In this document: piece by piece, positions 21,911 to 32,554 of the stretch | How the letters are laid out: every line of letters begins with the position of its first letter | Numbering within the stretch: the stretch's first letter is position 1 | From: Physcia stellaris | Lineage: Eukaryota > Ascomycota > Lecanoromycetes > Caliciales > Physciaceae | Length of the DNA stretch: 64,000 bases | Direction of reading: 5' to 3' | NCBI GenBank assembly: GCA_018902385.1 | Contig: JABSSW010000020.1 | Span: 441,546-505,545, forward strand | The notes under the pieces: generated by a model | The model's database searches: none | Seen by the model: only the letters and a program-made list of their open reading frames with translations | Told to the model about the DNA's origin: nothing | Made by a program: the position numbers and the translations under genes

Positions 21911-23207
21911 ATGTCCAGAGGAGGCGCTCGCAAGCAAACGACATCGCGGACTTCAGGATCTGCGGTTCTACCGAAAGGAAAGGAAAAGGCTGGCTGCAAA
22001 TCTGGACGGGACCTGCGCAATCCAAATCAAATCATCAAGATGAAAAACTGGGCTCACATACTCTACAGTCTTATGAAGAGGGAGGAAAATGAACGAGCGT
22101 CTCGCGATCTGATCCGGTACATATTTACTCTTTCTTGATTGATCAATACTTATCTACATACAGACTGCAACAATCCGACGTCCCCGTTGATGTTGAGCCT
22201 GGATTTGTCACCGATGGTCGCGATGTGCATTGTCCGGACTCTTCGTTATCTGCGAACTCGACTTCCGATACCTTCTCGTTGCCCACAGATCAAATGGTTC
22301 CGGCAACTCCATTGATGCGAAGGATCATAACTCCACCGACCTCGAGGTCGAGCACCGATATCCACTTTATTCATCATCATCACATCCATGCAGATGCCCC
22401 GATCGTAGGCGCTTTGGGACAAATTGCACGAGAACTCGTTACAGACGCGCGGAACGACATGTATGGGCAGGTGATATATCCACAGACCACACCATCCAAA
22501 CGAGGTCGACTGGAGCAAGACAATACAGACACTCCTCGAAAGAGGAACAGGAAGGATGCGAACGCGGAAAAACCGTTGCTGCTCACGATGCCCCATAAAG
22601 CGATCCAGTATGTTCAATCCGATGTACCGACACCTCCCGCCAGAACGTACTCGGAAGATCTCAATCGGTTGTTCGACGAATGGGATAATCCCGCCGCAGC
22701 CGTGGTCTCCGTCAAAGGCGTGGCCGTTCCTTTGAGGTATTGGGGCAAGTTGTTTGGAGGAGGGCAACAATCGCAGACCTGGAAGGCTATGAAGGAGCAA
22801 TATCGTATCTGGAAAGTAAGTCATATGAACGTTTGTTCTGTTCATTGTTGACTGATCAAATGCAGCAAATCGTGCAATTACGGAGTCGATATAGCTCCAA
22901 CGAAGACTTCTGGACTCATCATCAGAGTCTTGATCCCAAAACACGAGAAACAAAGCCTATGAGTCAGACCGACATCACAAGGAAGATCGCAGCGTACAAG
23001 AAGGAGGTCAATGCCAAAGATACCGGCCGTGCTAGGGACGAGTACATTGGTGAAGATTTTGCCAGCGCTTTCGGCTACTCCTCGCGAGGAAAACGTGTCG
23101 TTCTGTCCAAGGAGGAAAAGATAGGTCATAGATACAGGGAGCTAAAGGGACAACTGAAGTATTTTGACCTTGAAGATGTGACATTATCAAGCGTAGTATC
23201 TAGATAG
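21911..23207 (+). CDS. Recombinase partner protein, unknown function
   Basis: Three exons: 21911-22116, 22164-22815 and 22866-23207, with donors GTACAT and GTAAGT and acceptors CATACAG and ATGCAG. Frame is kept across all, giving 399 residues. The N-terminus is basic (MSRGGARKQTTSRTSGS). The middle carries a Ser/Thr/Pro-rich stretch, a run of His and a nuclear-localisation-like KRGRLEQDNTDTPRKRNRK. The C-terminal ~170 residues look folded: VPLRYWGKLFGGGQQSQTWKAMKEQYRIWK, then EDFWTHHQ, RKIAAYKKEVNAKDTGRARDEY, AFGYSSRGKRVVLSK. I recall similar uncharacterised proteins beside this recombinase type in fungi but cannot name a family. A DNA-binding or target-selection role in transposition is a guess. 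Confidence 0.65.
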
Positions 23208-23330
23208 CAATGAGAGGTTGACCTCAAATCGTGTGCATGTGCATGTAGAGTTCGCACCTCAGTCTGATTTCCCGACATCCATGAACTGTGGCCAGGGAAA
23301 AGTCGTCTCGGAGTCATTAGTCTCATCAGC

Positions 23331-23700
23331 ACAAGATCTAATGAGGATCCAAAGCTCTGTTGATATAGCCGGTTTACGTGCTTGATCGTACACTGTTGAC
23401 AAGATTAGTTGGAGATTCGGAGCTCCTTACAGCAAGCCGACGTGGCGGTGGATACTGTCCCACATGGTCTATCTTTGGGATCTGGATTGGGCAACATCAT
23501 GTGAATCAGATCTGGAAAGCCGTGTAGTCATCGAATATCCCAGACACATCTAACCTCCCTCTTCAGATCTACTGAGGTTCCGGAGCTCTGACCGCATCAG
23601 CGGCCCAGATATGATCTCGTACACAGTCAACAAGATCATGATGAGTATAAGAGCCTGTTGGACGGCGTCGACGTTGCCATGATCACAGTGCAAGAACGCT
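23331..23700. repeat. Diverged direct repeat, ~235 bp apart
   Basis: Segments starting near 23334 and 23566 share AGATCTA[AC]TGAGG, AGCTCTG, GAT[CT]TCGTACAC[TA]GT and AACAAGAT[TC]A. No coding capacity is seen. Confidence 0.45.
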
Positions 23701-23802
23701 GACATCCAGAGCCTTTCCTCCAGAGTCACGTCTGGAGTCCCACATCATATGGATATCTGAAAATTGGCTGCGCATACCTCTAACTTTTCAAAACATACAG
23801 GG

Positions 23803-23895
23803 ACTGTCAAAGGCCAAATTTCGGCCAATTCTCGGATTTTTCGCGGGGACGCCCACCAACCGCGAAGGCCACATCCAAAACGCCCTTTGACAGTC
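23803..23895. repeat. Short inverted-repeat element, 12-bp arms
   Basis: GACTGTCAAAGG at 23803-23814 is matched exactly by CCTTTGACAGTC at 23884-23895, with 69 bp between. The size and perfect ends suggest a very small non-autonomous element or a solo hairpin. No target-site duplication was identified. Confidence 0.4.
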
Positions 23896-24398
23896 TCAGG
23901 GGGATGAAACTGGAGAGTGCGTTGGTCGCTGTTTAATACGTTGTATACGAGAGCTTGTTGAACGGTGCGAAACCTGGGACAGGGGACTACAGGGGGGTTC
24001 GTCTAGGAACTCTCGGCGCTTCTAGGCTCGAGCGCAAGAAAAGGTTCACAGCAGCACAGCAGCACACATCGCGATTGATCTCGTCATCCACTCATCGGTT
24101 CACTTTCGAAGTTGGATGCTATCATCTGATTTACGTCGCATGGGCTGGAGAAGTCATCGAGTCGCTCCATCCACCTTTCAGAAGTCATCGCGGGGGAGCG
24201 TCTTGGAGCGAAAGCAAAGCGTGAGGGCCGTGTCAGCCCGTGAACGGTAAACGAGGCCTGGAAGCCATCGCGGGCGAGCACCTGGAACGAAAGCGTGAGG
24301 GCCAGCCCCAGCCTGTGTGGACGAGGCCTGCTCGCCCTCGCCCCTTGTCCAGGGCAGCGACCGCGGCGTCTCGGTGGGCGGTTGATCCCCCATCCTGT

Positions 24399-24494
24399 CC
24401 TCCCAAGATACCCTACGTATCACCGCCTCGAGTCCCAGTTCACAGGCTCCTCCCAAGATACCCTATCACCGCCTCGAGTGCCAGTTCACAGGCA
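24399..24494. repeat. Two ~48-bp tandem copies in a GC-rich tract
   Basis: Each copy starts TCCTCCCAAGATACCCTA and ends CAGTTCACAGGC; the first has an extra CGTA. They lie in a GC-rich stretch (23955-24660) whose ORFs look non-coding. Confidence 0.6.
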
Positions 24495-24783
24495 GCGAGC
24501 GAGGGGGCCGCCCGCGAGGCCAGGCCCGTTCGGGCGTGGACCATCAGACGAAACCGGGTGCGCACACGCGATGCCGGCTTGGGACTGGCGGCGGCCGCTT
24601 GGCCTGCACCATGGACCACGTATAAGCGAAGACTGTCAATAGTGGGAAAAGAAGGCCCAAATCTTTCTTGTCAGACTAGGAAAGTGATCCGTCTGATACA
24701 ATCATGACGATTTCCTGTAGGAATTCCAAGGAAAACAAAATCTTGGTGAGGGTGACGTTGCTACTTATCTTCCAAACCACCAC

Positions 24784-27700
24784 TCACCCAGCCAAGGTGT
24801 TGTTCCACAAACTTTGTGCTGTAACCCCGTTAATCCACTCCCCGCCTGTGCTGTCGCTCTTTACATTCACACTGATTTCCCTTGGCCGTCCTGGCAGCAG
24901 CCAGAAACCATTGCTGTCGAAATTTACCACTGCCCCAGCTGGGTAATCTAGCCATGTCCATGCTGCTATGCCTGTTGTTGCTTCCACGGTGAAGTTTCCG
25001 GTGGCATTGGAGTAGCTGAGCTGTAATCCTGGATCCGCGAGCTTGGCGTGTGAGAGAGGGACGGCGGTGAAGAAATTCTCGTGAACAAAGGTACGATTGA
25101 CGGCTGTATTGGGCAGAACACCAGTGGCAGTGAGGTCCATGTAGAGGACTGCGTTGGTGAAGTCAATGTCAATGTCTTTGGTATTGGTGGCGAATACCCG
25201 GGTTGTGTTGATTGCACCAACAGTGAAGCTCGCTGAAGAAGGAAGGGAAAGGTTAGTGATGGGCGTGCCATCCCAAGTATACCATTCGAATTCCGCGACC
25301 CCAGACGCAGGGCTCCATAGATCAGAAGTCACATACACTTCCAATTCGCCAGTGGTGACGTTATAGAAGGGTGAGATAATGACGGGTTCGTATATGTCCT
25401 TGGCACCATAGTGCAGTACTTTCCACCGTCCATCGTACTCAATCCCTGCCCATGTTGGCGCCTGCCAGATGTCTTCTAATTGCCAATACAGTGAGCCAAG
25501 TTGCCGATTTGAGAGACCTGAACCGCGCCGGTAGAACTGTATCTCAGAACGGTAGAAGTCTGCTTGGAAGATTTGGGTCGTGTGGCACCACGCGGAGAAG
25601 TTCGCGATGGGGTCTGTTTTGTTAGGTACCTATTTCCAGTAAGTATATTTCGATCTCTTTTGACGAACTTGTTGATGACACACCGGATACCACCGCTGCG
25701 CAGCAATTGTCATCTCCCCCATGCCTTTGGTGGTGTTAGGGAAGTTGCTGATGTTGAGACCGCCGGGCGGATAATGATGGTTTCGAAGCTGTATGGTTGT
25801 TGAATTGAAGTGGAGGTCTTGAGGCGAGACAGCTTGCTGCCATGTTTGCAGGCTAGGCATCGAATGATAGCCGAATTCATTGGCGAATCGGCCGACAGGG
25901 TAGGAAGAGTAGTTGAATGCAAGAGAGGAATCGTAGTTGTAATAGTCTGTGATCAGACAAGTCAGCGAGACAGATACTTGTAGTCTGTTACTGGAAATAG
26001 TGAAAAGAGAAGTTCGCCATTATTTACTTGATAAGCCTGAAACAAGGCACTGAAAAATCTGATAGCGTCGGTGTCAAGGGTAGGACCGAAGATGGAGTAA
26101 GACAGTTACACTACCACTTACCAGTATCCCCGTACACTGAACCTGGAGTCTTGTTATCGTATCTCTCAATCATGGGCACAGGTAAGGAGAAGTTGAGTTC
26201 CAGGTAGCCGTTGGTGGTACTGCTTGGAATGTAGCTGATGCTCTTGGTGTTTGCGTAGACTACCGGCAAGAGCGTATCCAAGAATAACTGCTCATATTCC
26301 GCTCTGTATCGTTCGAGCTCGTCGGGGGCTGTGTTGTTCACCAGCTGCAGCTCGAGAGACTCTAGCTCATTACCACCAGCCCACAAAGCCAACGATGGAT
26401 GATGGTTGACCCGTCGCACATTGTATATCGCTTCTTCTCGAACATTGTCAAAGAAAGCCTGGTCCACAGGGTACAGAGCATCTCCAAACTCGAACTCGGA
26501 CCACATTAAGACACCTTCTTCATCAGCGATGTCGTAGATGAAGTCCGGTGTATACGCTCCACTGGCCCACACCCGAAGCATATTCTGGTTTCCCGCAATG
26601 ACAGAATCAAACAGCTGGCGCATCTTTGTCTGTGTCACTCGAGGCCAGAAAGCGTCGGGTGGGATGAAGTTTGAGCCCTTCGCATAGAATTCATGACCGT
26701 TGATTTCGAAATGCCTTATTCACATCTCAGTCATGCAGAAATTGTTTGGGTAAAGCTACTGACCAGTTGTTTCCAGGTGCAATACCCTGGGCTATCTGGT
26801 TTTCTGTGATCGGCTCCATGTTGAGAACCTTGATCGTCAGTCCAGGTTCAGTAAGAGCCATCATTGGCTTACAATTGTCCTAAACCCCATCCTTCTGTTG
26901 ACCGAGGCTATCGTGCGATTGTTGAAGTCCTGGAGTTCGATTGTAATATTGTACAGGACTTGCGGTCCTAATCCTCGAGGCCACCATAACTCATATGTGC
27001 TTGGTTCTAAGATAGCAGTGCCAGTGACAGTATTCTTAACATGAGAGATATTCGCCAAGTATCCAGTGGAGACTGTCCTGTTTGTGGTAGACTCCGTAGC
27101 CACGTATTGAAGGCTTACACCGCTTGGCATAGATCCTAGAATATCTAGACTGGCATTAAAAAGCCACGGCGCTCCTTGATCTGGAGGCAGGTTGTTCAAC
27201 TGCCCCAGGCGAGAGATGTCAAAGTCCGCATTTCTCACATGTACTTCGGGCGATGTTTCATTAGAGACCAGTTGTATGATATACGCTGGTTGCCATGGAC
27301 CCGCCGGGGCAAATGCTGGACCCCAATCCCAACCAAAATCTGACTGCTCTTTGCGAATGAATTGGCGATTCAGAAATTCATAAGCAATTTCTACGCTGAA
27401 TGGCCAAGTCTCTTGTCCTGGCTCCGAGGCGATGTCGTTAGCAATTAAGGGCGCGCTTCCAAAATTGATGGTCAGCATGGGGCAAGTACATCCTGTGAGA
27501 AGGCTAGAGACATCGAAGTAATATTGTCGGAACTGATTGTTGGTCGCTGCAACGTGTTGTCCACAGAATTCGATGCTCGTGAAAGTATCGAGTCCGTTGA
27601 AAAGAAGCCAGGTTTGCACTCCGGAAGAAAAGTCCAACCCCACAATGGGAGCGCTGACATATGTCCAGTTACTCTCAGCAACCCAGCGTAAAGAGAAGTC

Positions 27701-28075
27701 ATTCAAGCCATAGTAGCTGATCTCAAGGTCAGCTACTTTACATCTATTGAGAGCAGGTCCATGGCTCCCAAGTGGGCCAAGATTTGTGAGCTGCAGACCT
27801 TACAATGCCGAGAATCGAACAGAGAAGTATGTGACCTCAACCACGGTCACATGGTTGCGGCGATGATTGAAATCATGAGAAGTTCATACTTACGGATCGC
27901 CGATAACTTGAGCAGCATAGAGATCCAAGTGGGCTTGCGATGGGAGAGATGCAGGTACACTGATGTTCAAAGGCAGATTCTGCAAGGTCCAGTCGTTCCC
28001 GCTAAGGTCAATGACAGTCTGTAAGGACGAAGCAGCAAGGGAGATGCTGCTGGCAAGAGACCTTTTCCAAATCAT
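24784..28075 (-). CDS. mndA: Secreted beta-mannosidase (GH2, MndA type)
   Basis: Multi-exon gene. Exon 1 27894-28075 encodes a signal peptide and [19 protein letters not shown]; exon 2 26873-27716 begins [17 protein letters not shown]. Further exons run through 26828, 26638-26111, about 25925-25690 and about 25620 down to the stop at 24784. The sequence follows fungal secreted beta-mannosidases throughout: [70 protein letters not shown] with the acid/base Glu, [12 protein letters not shown] with the nucleophile Glu, [16 protein letters not shown], and a C-terminal beta domain ending LWNNTLAG. Total length is about 920 residues, usual for the family. It removes terminal beta-1,4-linked mannose from manno-oligosaccharides outside the cell. 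Many N-glycosylation sequons are present. Inner splice sites were not all fixed, but no stop or frame break was seen. Confidence 0.93.
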
Positions 28076-28652
28076 GTCGGGAGATCTCTACGTTGTGAGA
28101 ATGAGAGTTCCTCGAGAGCGTTACGCTCCATTTATACTCAAGGACGGCCTCACCTTTCAAGCTCGCCATTAGCTTCCACATGATGTCAAGGAGCAGCCCC
28201 GTTATGTATGCCAGTGCATTGTATGTCGTAAAATCGATGCTCAATCGAGCTCACCGACACCTTGCAAGGGCAAAAGTCTGGGCACGACTGAACCCCGCAA
28301 ACCATTATAGGAAGGAGACTGGTGAGTAATGCCAGGATCAGATGTGGGGTACAGCAAGAGTGCCTTAATGATCTGCACTTTGGCCAGTGCTTGCAGGCAC
28401 TTGACCCGGATTGATGCCACACTACGGCCGAGGCTACTTTTGCTCGAGTATTGAGGAAAAGTTGCTACAGACAAGGTGATCCTTAGAAGTGCATGTGATG
28501 CATCTGCCATTCCTCTCTCCTGTGGGCCGAGTGACGTGGAGGAGAGAGATCGCCCGGGTATCAGGACCAGTTTCGTAGCTGCAGGAGATAGATTGAATAC
28601 GAGAGAACCAGCGATGATCGGATACTGTCGTGCGAGAGGTTTGAAATCTGAC
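28076..28652. other. Upstream region of the beta-mannosidase gene
   Basis: Presumed promoter of the gene on the minus strand. Short ORFs in this stretch look non-coding. Confidence 0.4.
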
Positions 28653-28755
28653 CACAGGGGGCGGTGAAAGTCGTGAGACTTACTGCTCGCTTCTGCTCGC
28701 TTAGGCTTAGTAATTAAGCGAGCAGTAAGTCTCACGACTTTCACCGCCCCCTGTG
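28653..28755. repeat. Perfect 40-bp-arm hairpin
   Basis: The arms 28653-28692 and 28716-28755 are exact reverse complements over all 40 bases (outer ends CACAGGGGGCGG / CCGCCCCCTGTG) around a 23-bp loop. The loop begins with CTGCTCGCTT, a direct copy of the end of the left arm. No ORF is present. It could be a recent foldback/MITE insertion or a small-RNA precursor. Confidence 0.85.
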
Positions 28756-29063
28756 CTGGCCGTGGATAGAAAGATGTTTATGTTTTTCCTCGAAGGATGC
28801 TCGGAGACACCCGGAAAGAATCCGAAACCATATCCGAGGCAAGTCCCCTGGCTCGATCCGAAGCGAGATAAGATAACACACGGAGGGGTTACCGATCGTA
28901 AATCTCTTGGCGCCGTCATGCATTCCAGAGTCGGCCAGTCGCGAGTCCGTGGACGGATTTTGAATGTTGAGCATGCCCGTCGCTGGTCTAAGGACGGAGG
29001 CATATATCAACATGGACTGCTTCAAAGTTATCCCTCGTTCACCTCCTCACCTGAATCAACACC
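28756..29063. other. 5' region of the Rossmann-fold gene
   Basis: About 300 bp without a separate gene. The ORF overlapping it in another frame runs into the downstream gene and looks like a shadow. Confidence 0.35.
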
Positions 29064-29852
29064 ATGCCTACCTATGCCATCCTCGGAGGCACAGGTACTA
29101 CCGGTCAAGCACTGCTTCGTTTGCTCTTGCAATCTCCTAAGAACACCGTTAATGCCTATGTACGCTCCAAGGCCAAACTGCACAAGCTCTCACCCCAGTA
29201 CAAGGGCAACGATAATCTTCAGATCTTCGAGGGGGCTATCACCGACGTTTCACTTATCGCCGATTGCATCTCCAACGCTTCCGTCGTCTTTTGCGTGCTC
29301 GGAGCAAACGAGATTAATCTGCCCGGTATACGAATCGTTCAGGATGCAGCTCACAGCATAGTTGCCGCCTGCTGCCAACTTCGTACGCACGATCCGACAG
29401 TCAGCCTCCCAAAGATCCTCTTCCTGACATCCGCAAGCATCAACCCATACCTCTGCCGCGACCTGCCCAAACCCGCACATTGGCTTTTGTTGACGGCATT
29501 GTCGTATACATATGAAGACTTGAGATATGCCGAGGACTACCTGCGATTGCACAAGAGCTGGCTTGACGTTACATTCATACAACCGGGAGGCCTAGTACAA
29601 GATATCCAAAGGGGTCATGCCTTGAGTCTGGAGCGACAGCAGACATTTTTGAGCTACCTGGACCTGGCGGCTGGCATGATCGAAGCAGCTACGGTGGATG
29701 GGGATCAGTACCGAGGGAAGGGTGTCAGTGTCATACCAGCGAAAGCAGGGACGAAGATCGAATGGCGCGTGCCGTTCTACATGGCCAAGGGCTTACTAGC
29801 ACACTATCTACCGCCAGTGTTCTGGATGGGGAGAGCGGTTAATCTGATTTAA
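29064..29852 (+). CDS. NAD(P)-binding Rossmann-fold protein (NmrA/SDR-atypical-like)
   Basis: Single exon, 262 residues. The N-terminal YAILGGTGTTGQALLRLLL is a dinucleotide-binding loop of the GGTGxxG type, followed by a second strand with VRSKAKL. VVFCVLGAN and ILFLTSASIN fit the later strands, and YTYEDLRYAEDYLR matches the active-site-like Tyr region of atypical SDRs. FIQPGGLVQD is typical of the NAD(P)H-binding (NmrA-like) family. The substrate is unknown. Such proteins act as oxidoreductases or as redox-sensing regulators. Start chosen at the Met directly before the Rossmann strand. Confidence 0.82.
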   Translation: MPTYAILGGTGTTGQALLRLLLQSPKNTVNAYVRSKAKLHKLSPQYKGNDNLQIFEGAITDVSLIADCISNASVVFCVLGANEINLPGIRIVQDAAHSIVAACCQLRTHDPTVSLPKILFLTSASINPYLCRDLPKPAHWLLLTALSYTYEDLRYAEDYLRLHKSWLDVTFIQPGGLVQDIQRGHALSLERQQTFLSYLDLAAGMIEAATVDGDQYRGKGVSVIPAKAGTKIEWRVPFYMAKGLLAHYLPPVFWMGRAVNLI

Positions 29853-30686
29853 GCGCTCTTCAGAGACGGAAACAGATCGCCAGTTCATTTCTCCGATCCT
29901 ATTTCTTACGAGCCACCAGATTTGGCGACCACATTCACATTCCCATACAAGTAGAGCTGAGACCCCCACAGAGTATACAGACGGTGTGCATTACGGCTAC
30001 GGTTCAGTAACCCTGAAACAAATGTTAAACCGTGTACTCCTACCTCACTCGTTCAATTTTGGGAGCTGTCACCATAGTCTTGAAATTCGTCCACGACTTC
30101 ACCACAGATCATTCTACACAGTCTTCATAATGTGGTGGAAACGTCAGGCTAAGCTCCATTCAAGTGTCCCTGCATAATTGGGCATGACCACTTAAGGGAG
30201 GTCTCGAAACATTGTAGACGCATATCGCCTGTCGCCACGCCAGGTCCCTCACTTTTAAAAGCAAAGAATCCGCCAACCACCGCCTACATGGCATCCCACG
30301 TGTGACCATTGGAGTAACGCTCTTGACCCGCAGGATTCGTGAGCAATCCACTAACCATAAAGCACTAGTAGTCGGCCGCGTTTATGTAGATCAGAAAAGC
30401 TTGAAAAAACTCAGAGGCTTGCCGCCACACCAGGACGCTTCACGCGTGAGGCAATTTCGTTCAATGGCCACTCGTATTTTAGGATTTGATGCATTAATCT
30501 AGTGTGATAGGTGTTTGGCGTCGAGAACATCGGATATGTTGAGCCTCTAGCGCCATCTGTTGGCGGGTGCAACAGCCGGTTGACATGTCCCAAAACCCAG
30601 GTGAAATATATGAAGATATGTTTTCCTTCTTTCAGTTTTCCTCCTCGCCTCGATTTTGGTAGACTCTTACGTGTCTAGCTCAAAAG
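29853..30686. other. No gene recognised
   Basis: About 830 bp with no supported ORF; presumably terminator and promoter sequence of the flanking plus-strand genes. Confidence 0.4.
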
Positions 30687-31202
30687 ATGTCTCACTTCCT
30701 TTCTCGGATACTATCACTGTTTGTTCTTGTTCTTGCTATCATACCTTACAATGCTTCATGTCGCCCACTTCGATCCGTAAAACAATCACCAAAAAGTGTC
30801 ACACCGCGCACAATTCCCGACGGCGCGATATTCGTCAGGCATACCGGTCTAACCCTCCGACACATTCAAACACTCACAGTCGTAATGCCTAGCCATCTAG
30901 CGGCGGGTGCTATCGCGGAGTTCTATCTCCGTGTTTTGGCAAACGCTCTATTTGATCAATCGCTTGGAAGGATAGAGCAGAGCAACATATTTTATCGTCA
31001 AGGACCGTTTACACTGGCGTTGGTGGCGGATACCTTGGAGAAAAGCATCCCTTGGGACTTCGTCGTGAACTTTGCGCTTGACATGGTTGGATTGACCAAT
31101 CGTGGATATTTGGGGACGTATGATACTGCATATTGGAATGATGAGAGAACGCTCGGGGTTTTCGCGGGCTTCAGAGTGAACGATGTGATTCTGCCTTTCT
31201 AG
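30687..31202 (+). CDS. Small secreted protein, unknown function
   Basis: Single exon, 171 residues, starting with a clear signal peptide (MSHFLSRILSLFVLVLAIIP, cleavage near NASC/R at 25). The mature part has GLTLRHIQTLTVVMPSHLAAGAIAEFYLRVL, IPWDFVVNFALDMV and ending AGFRVNDVILPF. It has one Cys only (in the signal region), so it is not a disulfide-rich effector. The balanced hydrophobic pattern suggests a folded globular domain. I recall similar uncharacterised secreted proteins in plant-associated ascomycetes but know no function. Confidence 0.75.
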   Translation: MSHFLSRILSLFVLVLAIIPYNASCRPLRSVKQSPKSVTPRTIPDGAIFVRHTGLTLRHIQTLTVVMPSHLAAGAIAEFYLRVLANALFDQSLGRIEQSNIFYRQGPFTLALVADTLEKSIPWDFVVNFALDMVGLTNRGYLGTYDTAYWNDERTLGVFAGFRVNDVILPF

Positions 31203-32113
31203 TCGGTCGTGAGACTGCTGAGGGATAAGGTGTTGCTCCATTTGTGGACGGGCATTTGTCAGTCGTTGCCATGTTGGAACGCCTATGCTTTCAAGCTACA
31301 CGTATGATTTGTTGCTTGACGTGTTGCGATGGTACGATCGCAGTGGTGGACGGGAGCTTTCCTGAGGTGCTCTTTCTGGTCCAGCCTCTTACAACGAGTC
31401 AATTCCTTCAAATCTGCAGCGTCCACGACTGCCACGGTAAACAGATCCAGCTTTCGACGGTGGTCGACTTATTCGTCGAGCTTCGCCTTTTGGGTAATCA
31501 TCTGCCAAGTTTGTAGCACGAGGATCTTAAGATCAAGGCGTCAAGAGCTCAGCGGCAAAGAAGGCTACAGCGATACTGAATTCCACAGCACGAGGTCCAT
31601 CATAGGCAAAGTTCCAAACGTGGCTCAATGATCACTATCAGGGGTCAACATCTTAATGACTTATCTCTCCATTTGAAGACTCGGCCAGAGCAGAGGCTGG
31701 AGCCTCTACGCTCTCCTATAATCAACGTTCGTTCTTAAGCTCAAGACTTCTGGTAGTCAGATATCCTGAAGAAAAATGAGATCTCGTCAATCTCTTCCAG
31801 CCCTCAGCTATCGTTGGAAAACCAGAAGTGGTAAAGCATTTGTCCTAAGATCACGAATCTTCTTACTCAGATGAGCGCTTTAAGGCGATTCAAGCAGACT
31901 ACGCAGGGAGACGGCCTTAGCGTTCTGTTATTCGTGATGATTAGGACTAAGTAGACTGCGCATTATTCGGATTTCTCTTGATCATACACATATCTAATAT
32001 TTCACCCTTTCATAACATTCATCTCACTTGCCTCTCAGTCCCCACACTTCCCACCTCTCTTTTGCTTACCCGAGTGGTCGCAACCCCTTTCTCTGATCTC
32101 ATCTCCCAGCACC
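31203..32113. other. No gene recognised
   Basis: About 910 bp between convergent genes. Short ORFs are present but none has supporting features. Confidence 0.4.
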
Positions 32114-32554
32114 TCAACATTTCGGCGTCACAGTATACGTCGTAGTCGCGCACCCAGCACGACACGTAGTCTTACAGCTCGGCGTAGCAGTCACGGTAGG
32201 TGTCTTCTTCGGGCAACAGCCCGCCGGGCACGGCAACGTCGTGGTGTTCTCAATGATACACAGCGGTTCGACGCAGCCGGTGAGAACCGGGCAGTTTATG
32301 GGTTTGGTGCTGGTGACTGTGGGGCAGTAGGGCGTTGTTGTCGTTGTGATGGTGGTCACGTAGGTCGTTGCTGTGGGTGTGCAGGTTTTCCCGGCAGCGG
32401 CGAGGGCTTGGGGGATTGGGACTGGGTTTGGAGAGGCGGTGATTGGGAGAGCGAGACTGGGGGAGGTGAGTGGAGAAGGAGATGGGAGAGTCAGTGGGGT
32501 GGGGGCTTACGTGAGAAGGGAGAGGAAAGTGGGGATGGAGCGCGTGAGCATCAT
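32114..32554 (-). CDS. Small secreted Cys/Thr-rich protein
   Basis: Two exons: 32511-32554 and 32114-32456, joined by a 54-bp GTAAGC...CCCCAG intron. The product is 128 residues. The first exon begins MMLTRSIPTFLSLLT and, with the first codons of exon 2 (LALPITAS), makes a signal peptide that exists only when the intron is removed; this supports the model. The mature protein has about 12 Cys (CPVLTGC, LPCPAGCCPKK, CKTTCRAGC) and long Thr runs (TTYVTTITTTTTPYCPT) suited to O-glycosylation. It ends TVTPKC, without a clear GPI signal. Likely an extracellular or wall-associated protein, or an effector candidate. No family is recognised. Confidence 0.75.

Larger units (their letters stand above)
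19593..23207. mobile_element. Putative two-gene tyrosine-recombinase element
   Basis: A recombinase with intact catalytic residues and a divergent partner gene form one unit without other genes between them. Crypton-like elements lack terminal inverted repeats, so the ends cannot be fixed from one copy. The coordinates give only the two coding regions. Confidence 0.5.

Noticed and set aside
19593-23207. Starship captain (DUF3435) with cargo
   Set aside because: The recombinase motifs (THSFRRGG ... CDWGGW ... Cys-rich tail) fit a Crypton-like type better than DUF3435 as I know it, and no cargo-like gene set with shared boundaries is evident.
24178-24707. GC-rich ORFs on both strands
   Set aside because: Low-complexity Arg/Pro/Ala translations overlapping each other and a tandem repeat.
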